Source of the DNA: a bacterium UBP6_UBA1177
Lineage (GTDB): Bacteria; UBP6; UBA1177
Assembly: GCA_002310995.1 (NCBI GenBank)
Contig: DBYV01000005.1
Span: 1-15,891, forward strand
DNA: 15,891 nt
Direction of reading: 5' to 3'
Positions 1-6,607 of this stretch are shown here, piece after piece; positions within the stretch are counted from its first letter, which is position 1, and every line of letters starts with the position of its first letter. Position numbers and translations under genes: made by a program. The notes under the pieces were generated by a model. That model saw only the letters and a list, made by a program, of their open reading frames with translations, ran no database searches and was not told where the DNA came from.

Positions 1-297
1 GATTCCGAAATGCCGAACCACATCACCACGATGGATATCGCGAAAGCACTCATCGACCGCGGCTACCATCCGCCGACAGTCTACTTCCCGCTCATCGTTC
101 ACGGCGCACTCATGATCGAGCCCACCGAAAGCGAAAGCAAAGAGACTCTTGACGAGTTCATCGAAGCAATGATCGACATCGCCGAAACAGCAAAAACCAA
201 TCCTGAAAACATCCTCAACGCTCCGCTTAACACTGCTATCAGCCGCCCGGATGAAACCCTCGCGGCAAGGAAACCTGTGCTCAAGTGGCAACATTAA
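1..297 (+). CDS. gcvPB: Glycine dehydrogenase (decarboxylating) subunit 2, C-terminal part
   Basis: This is the last 98 codons of the P-protein beta subunit of the glycine cleavage system, the PLP enzyme that decarboxylates glycine and passes the aminomethyl group to the lipoyl H-protein. The reading frame is open from base 1, so the start lies outside the window. The visible segment carries the strongly conserved C-terminal block of the family: MPNHITTMDIAKAL, then HPPTVYFPLIVHGALMIEPT and ESKETLDEFIEAM, ending with AARKPVLKW. The two-subunit (PA/PB) architecture is an inference, because the end matches the split bacterial form as I know it and the upstream part cannot be seen. A strong intrinsic terminator starts five bases after the stop codon, so this is probably the last gene of a gcv operon. 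Confidence 0.93.
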   Translation, partial: DSEMPNHITTMDIAKALIDRGYHPPTVYFPLIVHGALMIEPTESESKETLDEFIEAMIDIAETAKTNPENILNAPLNTAISRPDETLAARKPVLKWQH

Positions 298-301
298 CTT
301 C

Positions 302-330
302 AAAGGGCGGCCTTCGGGCCGCCTTTTTTT
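302..330 (+). terminator. Intrinsic terminator after gcvPB
   Basis: A perfect 7-bp GC stem (306-312 with 317-323) is closed by a TTCG tetraloop and followed directly by seven T residues (324-330). An AAAG stretch before the stem can extend the pairing into the T run. On the minus strand the tail after the hairpin is CTTTGAAG rather than a T run, so it should act mainly on the plus-strand gcv transcript. Confidence 0.95.
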
Positions 331-350
331 ATCTTGTGACAACGTGACGA

Positions 351-365
351 CGTAACGCCGTTACG
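351..365. repeat. Palindrome at the 3' end of the PARG gene
   Basis: Two 7-base arms, CGTAACG and CGTTACG, flank a single C. The palindrome overlaps the stop codon of the minus-strand gene. It has no T run, so it is not a standard terminator. It could be a protein site, a transcript-end stem or a chance palindrome. Confidence 0.5.
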
Positions 366-1203
366 ACAATTTTGAAAAAATTCTGTAATTCGTGTCGTCG
401 AACGGCGGGCAGTATACCGCGAATTCGATCATCTTGAAGGCGTGTTCGTACTCTTTTGCAAGCGTAAGCATCACATCGGCGACTACGGCCGGGCTGTTTC
501 TGAAGGCTCCGCAGCCGAAAGCTCCAAGAACAAGCACGTCGACTTTATTCTGCACGGCGACATCAAAAATCCTACGGTCGCGTTTTCTGTGAACGCTGGC
601 AAGTTCATCATCAGAAAGCAGCAGTCTTTCTCTTCCGTCGCCGGAATTGTAGCGGTTGACCGGATTTTCGCGGAGATTCGGCGCGGCGCAGGTGATCACG
701 TCGCAGTTAAACCAGTCGCTTTCCGCCATGCGCTCTGGATTTGACGAGTCCGTTTTGAACACAACGATATCAGGCGTGTAGAGAATATCGTCGTTGTGGA
801 TCGGGTTACGGCTTATTCTGTGCGGCTTGTAGAAGCGTTTCCAGTTTTCATCGGTATCGAGCGTAAAATAAAGCGTCGATACCAGGCACAAAGACTCTTC
901 CTGCGCACTTGAACCGTTCACCACTCCGCCCCCGGGATTCGATGCGGAAGCGAAATTGAGCACGCAAAGCTTGTCGCCCTTTCCGGCGTAAGCGGAAGCA
1001 GCCTCGAACATGCGTTTTTTACTAACGATGATTTGTGCAGGCTCTTCAAAGCGCCTTATAAGACTTCCGTCCGGCACGGGATTGTTTTCAGCGATAAATT
1101 TTTGTGATTTAAGGCTTGCATCAACTGCTTCCTGCAGGCGTTTTGTGTTCTGAACAAGGTTCACGGTGTCTTCAAAAATAGATATGTTTTTTGGATTTGG
1201 CAT
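361..1203 (-). CDS. TIGR02452-family poly(ADP-ribose) glycohydrolase
   Basis: A 280-residue protein of the microbial PARG family (macrodomain-like fold), which releases ADP-ribose from poly- or mono-ADP-ribosylated targets in the cytoplasm. The diagnostic PARG loop is present: NPGGGVVNGSSAQEE at residues 89-103, with the GGG that holds the ribose and pyrophosphate and the paired glutamates of the QEE motif that carry catalysis. A second macrodomain-type block, GAFGCGAFRNSP, lies at 227-238. The start chosen is the ATG at 1203, five bases after a GGAGG ribosome site (1209-1213); the frame stays open for 43 more codons upstream, but those run through the likely promoter and AT-rich intergenic DNA. 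It stands alone on its strand, divergent from the MopE-like gene. The target in this cell cannot be inferred; no ADP-ribosyltransferase is visible nearby. Confidence 0.88.
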   Translation of the reverse strand: MPNPKNISIFEDTVNLVQNTKRLQEAVDASLKSQKFIAENNPVPDGSLIRRFEEPAQIIVSKKRMFEAASAYAGKGDKLCVLNFASASNPGGGVVNGSSAQEESLCLVSTLYFTLDTDENWKRFYKPHRISRNPIHNDDILYTPDIVVFKTDSSNPERMAESDWFNCDVITCAAPNLRENPVNRYNSGDGRERLLLSDDELASVHRKRDRRIFDVAVQNKVDVLVLGAFGCGAFRNSPAVVADVMLTLAKEYEHAFKMIEFAVYCPPFDDTNYRIFSKLS

Positions 1204-1228
1204 ATTTTCCTCCGAAAAAGTTCCGGAA

Positions 1229-1256
1229 ATTGTAATCAAACTCAAAATCCGGTCAA
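1229..1256 (-). promoter_or_regulatory. Probable sigma70 promoter of the PARG gene
   Basis: Minus-strand TTGACC (1251-1256) and TACAAT (1229-1234) are separated by 16 bases, which places the start of transcription about 20 bases before the ATG at 1203. The 8-base palindrome TTCCGGAA (1221-1228) sits directly downstream, near the expected +1, and could be an operator. Confidence 0.55.
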
Positions 1257-1375
1257 TATGCGTAAAATAACATCTTGACAACTGACTATTAAAAACAGAA
1301 AAATTTATTAAATAATTCTCATAAAAAACCAAAAAAGGCCTGGAATATTAAATCATTAAAGAATAAAAACTCGTA

Positions 1376-1403
1376 TTGCAAAAATAGGATTTTCATGTAA
1401 AAT
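1376..1403 (+). promoter_or_regulatory. Probable sigma70 promoter of the MopE-like gene
   Basis: TTGCAA (1376-1381) and TAAAAT (1398-1403) are 16 bases apart on the plus strand, 27 bases before the ATG at 1430. A GGAGG ribosome site follows at 1421-1425. The 226-base divergent intergenic region (1204-1429) is AT-rich and shows nothing else that I can name. Confidence 0.5.
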
Positions 1404-1429
1404 AGATAGTCTTTTGCACCGGAGGTTTA

Positions 1430-2170
1430 ATGAATTCAACAAAATTTCTGATTTTTGCCGCTGTTTTGAGTGCATTTTTTACCATTTCCGCAAACTGTAT
1501 CCTTTTTATCGACCGTGACGGAGACGGTTTCGGCAGCGAAAAAGCAGTTTTTGACTACGACTGTTCCGAAGAAGACGGTGTTCCGACAGGTTATTCGCGC
1601 AAAGGTGGAGACTGCAACGACAACAACCGTTATGTCCACCCGAAAGCCGACGAACTCTGCAACGGGATTGATGACAACTGCGACGGCAAAATAGATCCTG
1701 AAAATTCCAAAGACTGCAACAAATACTACAAAGACCTTGATTATGACGGATCAGGAACAGACGAACACCGCTGTCTGTGCGTTTCAGAAGGCGATTTCCG
1801 CGCACTTGAAAGGGGCGACTGCAACGACAACAACCCAAAGGTGCATCCTGAAGCAAGAGAGATTTGCAACGATCTTGACGACAACTGCAACGGAGAAGTT
1901 GACGAAGGCGAAAATCTTACAGACTGCAGGCCGTTTTACCGCGATAATGACGGTGACGGATTCGGCATAGGCGACGACAGCAAGTGCCTATGCAAACCAA
2001 CAGGGCTTTTCAGAGCTGACAAAACCGGCGACTGCAATGACAACAACCCCGAAATTTACCCTGGAGCCTACGAATATTTCGACAGACTTGACAACAACTG
2101 CAACGGTGTAATTGACGAAAATCCCGGCCATCTTCCGCCTCCGCCGCACAAAAAGAACTTCAAGCACTAA
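1430..2170 (+). CDS. Exported MopE-like protein with three Asp/Cys metal-binding-type repeats
   Basis: A 246-residue exported protein. Residues 1-21 form a signal peptide (basic start, hydrophobic core, ISA cleavage context); Cys23 follows, but Asn22 is not a normal lipobox residue. The rest consists of three tandem units of about 65-70 residues. Each begins with a calcium-loop-like acidic motif (DRDGDGFG at 28-35, DLDYDGSG at 102-109, DNDGDGFG at 172-179), then GDCNDNN (60-66, 129-135, 200-206), then a CNGIDDNCDGKID-type block (77-89, 146-158, and a degenerate form at 217-229). This is the pattern of the MopE putative metal-binding motif family. There are 16 cysteines, presumably disulfide-bonded. 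It ends in a Pro/His/Lys-rich tail (PPPPHKK). By family analogy it is a surface or periplasmic protein; calcium or copper binding is possible but unproven, and no enzymatic domain is seen. Confidence 0.8.
   Translation: MNSTKFLIFAAVLSAFFTISANCILFIDRDGDGFGSEKAVFDYDCSEEDGVPTGYSRKGGDCNDNNRYVHPKADELCNGIDDNCDGKIDPENSKDCNKYYKDLDYDGSGTDEHRCLCVSEGDFRALERGDCNDNNPKVHPEAREICNDLDDNCNGEVDEGENLTDCRPFYRDNDGDGFGIGDDSKCLCKPTGLFRADKTGDCNDNNPEIYPGAYEYFDRLDNNCNGVIDENPGHLPPPPHKKNFKH
1511..2119 (+). repeat. Three tandem Asp/Cys-rich coding repeats
   Basis: The three units of the MopE-like protein are visible at DNA level as recurring GACTGCAACGACAACAAC-like stretches (around 1610, 1818 and 2032, the last with one GACTGCAATGAC variant). 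The third unit has lost the first cysteine of its CNxxDDNC block (YFDRLDNNC instead). Confidence 0.8.
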
Positions 2171-2178
2171 ATTATTTA

Positions 2179-3186
2179 CTAATTTTCTTTATTGAATTCG
2201 CAGAGTTTCAAAACTTTTTTGTACATTGCCTCAAATGAGGTGAAATTCAGCGACTGGTATCCGTCCGAAAGGGCGTTTGTCGGATTGTAATGCGTCTCGA
2301 CGATAAGACCGTCAGCTCCGAGAACAACCGCAGCCTCTGAAACGGCCGGAACATATTTGAAACTGCCGACACTATGCGACGGGTCGAGGATAACCGGAAG
2401 ATGCGTCAAACCTTTGATTATAGGAATCGCCGCAATATTCACAACGCTGCGGGTCGAATCATCGAAAGAAGTGATTCCGCGCTCGCACAAAATTATGTTT
2501 TCGTTGCCTTCCGCCATAATGTATTCTGCGCTTGACAGAAATTCGTCTATCGTGGCATTTGCAGAACGCTTGAGCAGAATCGGCTTGCTGCACTTGCCAA
2601 GCTCTTTAAGAAGCGCGAAATTCATCATGTTTCTCGCTCCCACCTGAATTATGTCAATATACTGCTCAAACAGATCAATATGTCTGACGTCAACTATTTC
2701 CGAAACAGTCTTCATGTTGTATCTTTTCGCCGCTTCGTTCAAAATTTTGACACCGTTTTCACCAAGCCCCTGGAAAGAGTAAGGCGAAGTTCTCATTTTG
2801 AATGTTCCGCCACGAAGGATTTTTACGCCAAGACCTGAAAGAAATGCAGCAATCTTATCAAGAGAATCAGCACTTTCAACACTACAAGGTCCTGATATCA
2901 TTGTAAAATCATTGCCGATTTCGACTCCGTCGCCCAAATCGACGACACTCTTTTCTCGGTAATTTTTCGATGCCATATAATATGGTTTCGAAATGTTGAT
3001 GATCTTCTCGACTCCAGGCAAAGACTTGAAACGCCCCATATCTGAAGTTGTAAGGTCTCCGGCAACCGGAATAAGCACATAACTGGAACCTTGCAGAACA
3101 TAGAATGTCATGCCGTTCGCAAGCAAAGTTTCCTTTATATTGTCAATAAATTCCTCTTTTGTCCCTTTTTTTACAACAATAATCAT
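2179..3186 (-). CDS. aroF: DAHP synthase, type I-beta, with N-terminal regulatory domain
   Basis: A 335-residue 3-deoxy-D-arabino-heptulosonate 7-phosphate synthase, which condenses phosphoenolpyruvate with erythrose 4-phosphate in the first step of the shikimate pathway. The layout is that of the Thermotoga/Bacillus I-beta type: a ferredoxin-like domain at about 1-85 (feedback control in T. maritima), then the TIM barrel. Expected metal ligands are visible as Cys101 (GPCSVES), His271 (DPSHS), Glu297 (VETH) and Asp308 (LSDG). The substrate loop reads FKMRTSPYSFQGLG at 129-142, with Met131 where Pro is usual (KPRT). The ATG overlaps the rph stop codon by four bases (ATGA), so the two are translationally coupled. 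It is the last gene of the long minus-strand run and converges on the MopE-like gene with 8 bases between; I see no hairpin terminator there. The symbol follows common naming; aroA or aroG are also used. Confidence 0.93.
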   Translation of the reverse strand: MIIVVKKGTKEEFIDNIKETLLANGMTFYVLQGSSYVLIPVAGDLTTSDMGRFKSLPGVEKIINISKPYYMASKNYREKSVVDLGDGVEIGNDFTMISGPCSVESADSLDKIAAFLSGLGVKILRGGTFKMRTSPYSFQGLGENGVKILNEAAKRYNMKTVSEIVDVRHIDLFEQYIDIIQVGARNMMNFALLKELGKCSKPILLKRSANATIDEFLSSAEYIMAEGNENIILCERGITSFDDSTRSVVNIAAIPIIKGLTHLPVILDPSHSVGSFKYVPAVSEAAVVLGADGLIVETHYNPTNALSDGYQSLNFTSFEAMYKKVLKLCEFNKEN

Positions 3187-3863
3187 TTTGCAAAACCTGC
3201 TGTTGATTTCATTTCAGCTATAATATCTTTCACGCAAACGCGCGATTCATTCAATAATTCAAAGAACTTGGTATCGTCGAGAGGAACTCTTTCAGCAGTT
3301 CCCTGAAGCTCGATTATATTGCCGTTTTCAGAAAAGACAAAATTAAAATCGGTGTCTGCCCGCGAATCTTTCTCGTAATCAAGATCCATAACTACTTTGC
3401 CGTCAATAACTCCGCCGCTGATGGCGCCGATCCAGTTTTTAAGCGGATTTTCGGGAACAACTCCCTCGTCAACCAGTTTTTTGCAGGCAATGGCAACCGC
3501 AAGCATTCCGCCGTTTACCGAAGCAGTACGCGTTCCTCCATCAGCCTCAAGAACATCACAGTCAATAAGCATAGTGATTCCGGGAATTTTTTCCAGATCG
3601 ACTGCCATTCTGAGAGAGCGGCCGATCAAACGCTGGATCTCAGCAGTACGACCGGAAATTTTGCTTCTTTCACGGGCGCTTCTGACGTTTGTCGAGCCAG
3701 GAAGAAGCGAGTATTCGGCAGTAAGCCAGCCGCCGCTTTTGACATGCGGAGGAACTTTCATATCAAGAGAAAGCGCCGTTATAACCTTCGTGTTTCCCGA
3801 AACCGAAAGAACCGACGAATAAGGATTTTTAAGGTAATTTGTTATGAAAGAATGTTCTCTCAT
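3183..3863 (-). CDS. rph: Ribonuclease PH
   Basis: A 226-residue phosphorolytic 3'-5' exoribonuclease that trims tRNA 3' ends. Family blocks are clear: SGNTKVITA (22-30), WLTAEYSLLPGS (46-57), GRTAEIQRLIGRSLR (71-85), DCDVLEADGGTRTAS (101-115; the GGTRTAS segment binds phosphate) and the metal-site region DLDYEKDSRADTDFN (160-174). The chosen ATG gives MREHSF, matching the usual MR start of the family, but the DGR...LR segment that normally follows is absent, so the N-terminus is about ten residues short. A GGGGAG sequence two bases before this ATG gives weak start support. The frame is open upstream for 22 codons but would run through the popT stop codon. It lies 22 bases after popT and overlaps aroF by four bases. 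Confidence 0.92.
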   Translation of the reverse strand: MREHSFITNYLKNPYSSVLSVSGNTKVITALSLDMKVPPHVKSGGWLTAEYSLLPGSTNVRSARERSKISGRTAEIQRLIGRSLRMAVDLEKIPGITMLIDCDVLEADGGTRTASVNGGMLAVAIACKKLVDEGVVPENPLKNWIGAISGGVIDGKVVMDLDYEKDSRADTDFNFVFSENGNIIELQGTAERVPLDDTKFFELLNESRVCVKDIIAEMKSTAGFAK

Positions 3864-3885
3864 GGCTCCCCGAATATAAAAATTA

Positions 3886-4845
3886 CTAATGTTTTTCAGA
3901 CATTCTGTCAAGAACGACAATCGAAACAACTCCGACTATCATCAGTGCGATGCAGAGAAAGAAATATCCGCCGAATTCCGAAGGGAAAACATTCGCCTGC
4001 GAAACGATCTTCTCTTTTCCTCCGACCATTTCAACAATTGCTTCCCCTTTCCACGGCCAGATACTGCGCAGCGAACCAGCCATAAGACCAGTCAGGAACG
4101 CGAGCGTAACTGAGTGCCATTTATTGAGAAGCCAGTTGAAAAAGCGCGAAAATCCGACAAGACCCGCGCCGCAGCCGATGCAGAAAACTATGATTACCAG
4201 CATACTGTTGAGACTGAACGGATTTTTTACAGCTTCCATTATGTATTCGTACTTTTTAAGGACAAGCAGAATAAACGCGCCGCTTATACCTGGCAGAATC
4301 ATCGCGCAGATACTGAAAACACCGCAGAGGAAGATGAACCAGAGACCGTCAGGAGTCTCGACAGGAATAAGCCCGACCAGAAAATACGCCGCAACCGTTC
4401 CTGCAAGTATCGAAATTACTTCTGGAATTTTCCATCTTATCGTTTTACCGACAACATAAATCGAAGCTGCGATAAGACCGTAAAAAAGGCTGTATGTCGG
4501 CTCAGGGCACTCATTGAGCAAAAACTTCATGACATGCGCCAGAGAAACTATTGCAACAGCGACTCCGAAGAAAAGAGCTACGAGAAAGCGCGTGTGAAGA
4601 TGAGCAATAGCCCCTTTAAAATCAAAGGAAATGAGCTTTTTGACACAAACCGAGTCGAAAGACTTGATTGCAGCCAGCAGTTTTTCATAAATTCCTGCAA
4701 TAAGTGCGATCGTGCCGCCGGAAACACCGGGAATAACATTCGCGGCACCCATACAAAGCCCTTTTATCGCAAGAATGACAGCCTCTTTCCAGGAATTAGG
4801 TCCCGGAGTCGCCATAAACGCTTCCTTAAAAGTAAGTTTTTCCAT
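3886..4845 (-). CDS. popT: DUF368 (PopT-type) undecaprenyl phosphate translocase
   Basis: A 319-residue polytopic membrane protein of the DUF368 family, members of which were shown to flip undecaprenyl phosphate back across the inner membrane so the lipid carrier can be reused for cell wall and envelope polymers. Two pseudo-symmetric signature loops are visible: GAANVIPGVSGGTIALIAG at 33-51 and AMILPGISGAFILLVL at 181-196. Several hydrophobic stretches (about 83-100, 118-134, 143-160, 168-180, 205-222 and near the C-terminus) account for multiple membrane spans. The ATG at 4845 has an AAGGTG ribosome site and lies one base after the surE stop codon. An upstream extension of ten codons would overlap surE and is less likely. 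The gene symbol rests on family membership; activity in this organism is inferred. Confidence 0.87.
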   Translation of the reverse strand: MEKLTFKEAFMATPGPNSWKEAVILAIKGLCMGAANVIPGVSGGTIALIAGIYEKLLAAIKSFDSVCVKKLISFDFKGAIAHLHTRFLVALFFGVAVAIVSLAHVMKFLLNECPEPTYSLFYGLIAASIYVVGKTIRWKIPEVISILAGTVAAYFLVGLIPVETPDGLWFIFLCGVFSICAMILPGISGAFILLVLKKYEYIMEAVKNPFSLNSMLVIIVFCIGCGAGLVGFSRFFNWLLNKWHSVTLAFLTGLMAGSLRSIWPWKGEAIVEMVGGKEKIVSQANVFPSEFGGYFFLCIALMIVGVVSIVVLDRMSEKH

Positions 4846-4846
4846 T

Positions 4847-5620
4847 TTACACCTTGATTTTATTAAGAATTTCATAATCGCTAAATTCGAGAGAAACAGG
4901 AGTTACCGTCGCACATCCGCGCTGGATTTCGCAGCAGTCGCTCCCTTCGATATCGGCAAACGAGAACTGGTTTCCACCGATCCAGACATACTCTTTTCCT
5001 CGCGGATCAACCCTTTTGACAACATCACCGCCGTAAAGCCTTTTGCCGAAAGGAACCCATTTTACAGGAACTTTTTTCGATACCGCGATAGTCTCAGGAA
5101 TGTTGATGTTGAAAAGTCGAGGATTACTGTAAAGCTCGGATTTTCCTACAACTTTTTCAATTTCAGGAAGAATTTCGTCAAAAAAGAAGTCGGCGCAGAT
5201 TGCGAAAGTCTCGTTTTTAAATGCCGCGAAATCGGTGATGTAAAGCGAAACCGCGAACGAAGTAACACCGTGATAAAATGCTTCCATAGCCGCCGAAACG
5301 GTTCCGGAATAAGTGAGGTCGTCGCCTAAATTCCCTCCTTTGTTGATGCCCGAAACAGCAAAAAGCGGTTTTTCGTCAATCAGAGCATTTATACCGACAT
5401 AAACCGCATCAGTCGGAGTTCCGTTTACTGCAAAACGATTTTCAGCAAATTTTGAGACACGGAGCGGAGCACCTAAAGTTATTGAATGACCGGCGCCGCT
5501 CTGCTCGTTCAAAGGAGCGGAAATAAAGCATGAAAGATTTCTCTTAGATGCGGAAAATTCCAATGCCGACAAACCTGCGGCATAAATTCCGTCATCGTTT
5601 GTGAGAAAAATCTTTTTCAT
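4847..5620 (-). CDS. surE: 5'/3'-nucleotidase SurE
   Basis: A 257-residue metal-dependent nucleoside monophosphate phosphatase. The defining motifs are present: IFLTNDDGIYAAGL at the N-terminus with the metal Asp pair at 9-10, Ser41 in EQSGAGHS, NGTPTDAVYVGI (66-77) and the SGINKGGNLGDDLTYSGTVS block (90-109) with Asn93. The C-terminal part has diverged more, but VTP is still present. The ATG at 5620 fits the family start (MKKIFLTNDDG); a TTG three codons upstream is possible. No ribosome site is visible; the start lies 13 bases after the CCA end of tRNA-Pro, so tRNA 3' processing would leave a very short leader. popT follows after one base. Confidence 0.92.
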   Translation of the reverse strand: MKKIFLTNDDGIYAAGLSALEFSASKRNLSCFISAPLNEQSGAGHSITLGAPLRVSKFAENRFAVNGTPTDAVYVGINALIDEKPLFAVSGINKGGNLGDDLTYSGTVSAAMEAFYHGVTSFAVSLYITDFAAFKNETFAICADFFFDEILPEIEKVVGKSELYSNPRLFNINIPETIAVSKKVPVKWVPFGKRLYGGDVVKRVDPRGKEYVWIGGNQFSFADIEGSDCCEIQRGCATVTPVSLEFSDYEILNKIKV

Positions 5621-5633
5621 TATAAACAAAAAA

Positions 5634-5711
5634 TGGTCGGGATGACTGGATTTGAACCAGCGACCACCTGAACCCCATTCAGGTACGCTACCCAGACTGC
5701 GCTACATCCCG
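5634..5711 (-). tRNA. tRNA-Pro(GGG)
   Basis: A full cloverleaf of 78 bases with encoded CCA. The acceptor arms CGGGATG and CATCCCG pair over 7 bp and the discriminator is A. The anticodon stem CCTGA/TCAGG encloses the loop ATGGGGT, so T33 is followed by anticodon GGG. The T arm is GCTGG-TTCAAAT-CCAGT. The gene sits inside the operon between ihfA (15 bases upstream) and surE, and is followed by six T residues on its strand. Confidence 0.95.
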
Positions 5712-5726
5712 ACCTATAAGGAACAA

Positions 5727-6011
5727 CTACTTGTTGTTGAGCCTGTCTTTCAGCACCTGGCTGTGATGGAAAGTCGCAACTCTTCTCTTGCTGATTGTCA
5801 AAGGTTTTTTGGTCTGAGGATTACGGCCTCTTCTCTCTTTCTTTTCTTTAACAGAGAATTTGCCGAAACCGCTGAGTTGGATCTCGCCCTCTTTTGCGAG
5901 AGTATTTTTCAGTTCTTCAAAGAACATGTCAACAAGTTCGGAAGCATCCTTCTTGTCAATTTTCATCTGCTCGTAAACAAGGTCTGCAAGTTCAACTTTT
6001 GTTACACTCAT
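5727..6011 (-). CDS. ihfA: Integration host factor alpha-type HU/IHF protein
   Basis: A 94-residue DNA-bending protein of the HU/IHF family. The core reads GEIQLSGFGKFSVKEKKERR followed by GRNPQTKKPLTISKRRVATF; the RNPQT segment carries the proline that intercalates in the beta arm. The C-terminal end (RRVATFHHSQVLKDRL) resembles IhfA (RRVVTF..GQKLK) more than HU. Its position directly after rplT also matches E. coli, where ihfA closes the thrS-infC-rpmI-rplT-pheST cluster; pheST is absent here. The ATG at 6011 follows GGGGGA at an acceptable distance; a TTG four codons upstream is an alternative start. Partner (IhfB or homodimer) is unknown, so HU-like function cannot be excluded. Confidence 0.88.
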   Translation of the reverse strand: MSVTKVELADLVYEQMKIDKKDASELVDMFFEELKNTLAKEGEIQLSGFGKFSVKEKKERRGRNPQTKKPLTISKRRVATFHHSQVLKDRLNNK

Positions 6012-6028
6012 ATTTTCCCCCAAATAAA

Positions 6029-6379
6029 TTAGTTAGCGCCTTTGGCTTCTTCAATGATTCTGTCGAAAGCTTTCGGATCTTCGACTGCGAGATAAGCAAG
6101 AACCTTTCTATCGATGTCGATATTGGCCTTGTGAATCAATCCCATAAATGCTGAATAGGAAAGTCCTCTTTCTCTGACTGCAGAATTTATTCTTGTGATC
6201 CAAAGTTTTCTGAAATCTCTCTTTTTGAGTTTTCTGTGAGCAAACGCATAAGCCCATCCTCTTTCAACTGTTTCCTTTGCGACTCTGTATCTTCTTGATC
6301 TTGCCATATAGTTGCCTTTTGCGGCTTTGAGTATCGTCGCTCTTCTTCTATTGGCTTTAAATCCTCTTTTTACTCTCAT
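6029..6379 (-). CDS. rplT: 50S ribosomal protein L20
   Basis: A 116-residue L20, which binds 23S rRNA early in large-subunit assembly. The family start MRVKRGFKANRRR and the blocks NYMARSRRYRVAKETVERG and KLWITRINSAVRERGLSYS are all present, and the length is typical. A GGAGA ribosome site precedes the ATG. It lies 18 bases after rpmI. In E. coli L20 represses rpmI-rplT translation; I did not identify an equivalent leader structure here, and the short rpmI leader (12 bases) leaves little room for one. Confidence 0.97.
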   Translation of the reverse strand: MRVKRGFKANRRRATILKAAKGNYMARSRRYRVAKETVERGWAYAFAHRKLKKRDFRKLWITRINSAVRERGLSYSAFMGLIHKANIDIDRKVLAYLAVEDPKAFDRIIEEAKGAN

Positions 6380-6397
6380 TTCTGTCTCCTATTCCTA

Positions 6398-6595
6398 TTA
6401 AAGATACGGAAGAAGTTTCTTCATCTGCGGAATATCGCAGGTCTCAATGTAAGCGCCCTTTCTCAAATCTCTTTTTCTCTTACGGGTCTTCTTCGTAAGG
6501 ATGTGGCTTTTGAAAGGATGCCATCTTTTCATTTTACCGCTGCCGTTCGATTTAACTCTTTTCGCTGCAGCTCTATTAGTTTTCATTTTAGGCAT
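6398..6595 (-). CDS. rpmI: 50S ribosomal protein L35
   Basis: A 65-residue, very basic ribosomal protein. The start MPKMKTNRAAAKRVKSNGSG and the segment KSHILTKKTRKRKRDLRKG are characteristic of L35 and the length is exact for the family. AAGGAGA stands seven bases before the ATG. It lies between infC and rplT, the usual order in bacteria. Confidence 0.97.
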   Translation of the reverse strand: MPKMKTNRAAAKRVKSNGSGKMKRWHPFKSHILTKKTRKRKRDLRKGAYIETCDIPQMKKLLPYL

Positions 6596-6607
6596 AACAA
6601 ATTCTCC

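Noticed and set aside
302..330. Bidirectional terminator also serving the PARG gene
   Set aside because: On the minus strand the hairpin is followed by CTTTGAAG, not a T run, so minus-strand termination is not supported.
1204..1332. 43-codon N-terminal extension of the PARG protein
   Set aside because: It runs through the likely promoter and AT-rich DNA; the ATG at 1203 has GGAGG five bases upstream.
1511..2119. CRISPR-like array
   Set aside because: The repeats are in-frame coding units of about 200 bases with diverged sequence, not short direct repeats with spacers.
4114..4857. Plus-strand open frame of 247 codons
   Set aside because: It lies antisense to popT, whose family motifs are clear; the translated product is Arg/Lys/Asn-rich without recognisable features.
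5634..5711. tRNA-Pro with anticodon TGG
   Set aside because: The TGGGG stretch in the loop suggests TGG at first, but with the 5-bp stem CCTGA/TCAGG the T is position 33, so the anticodon is GGG.
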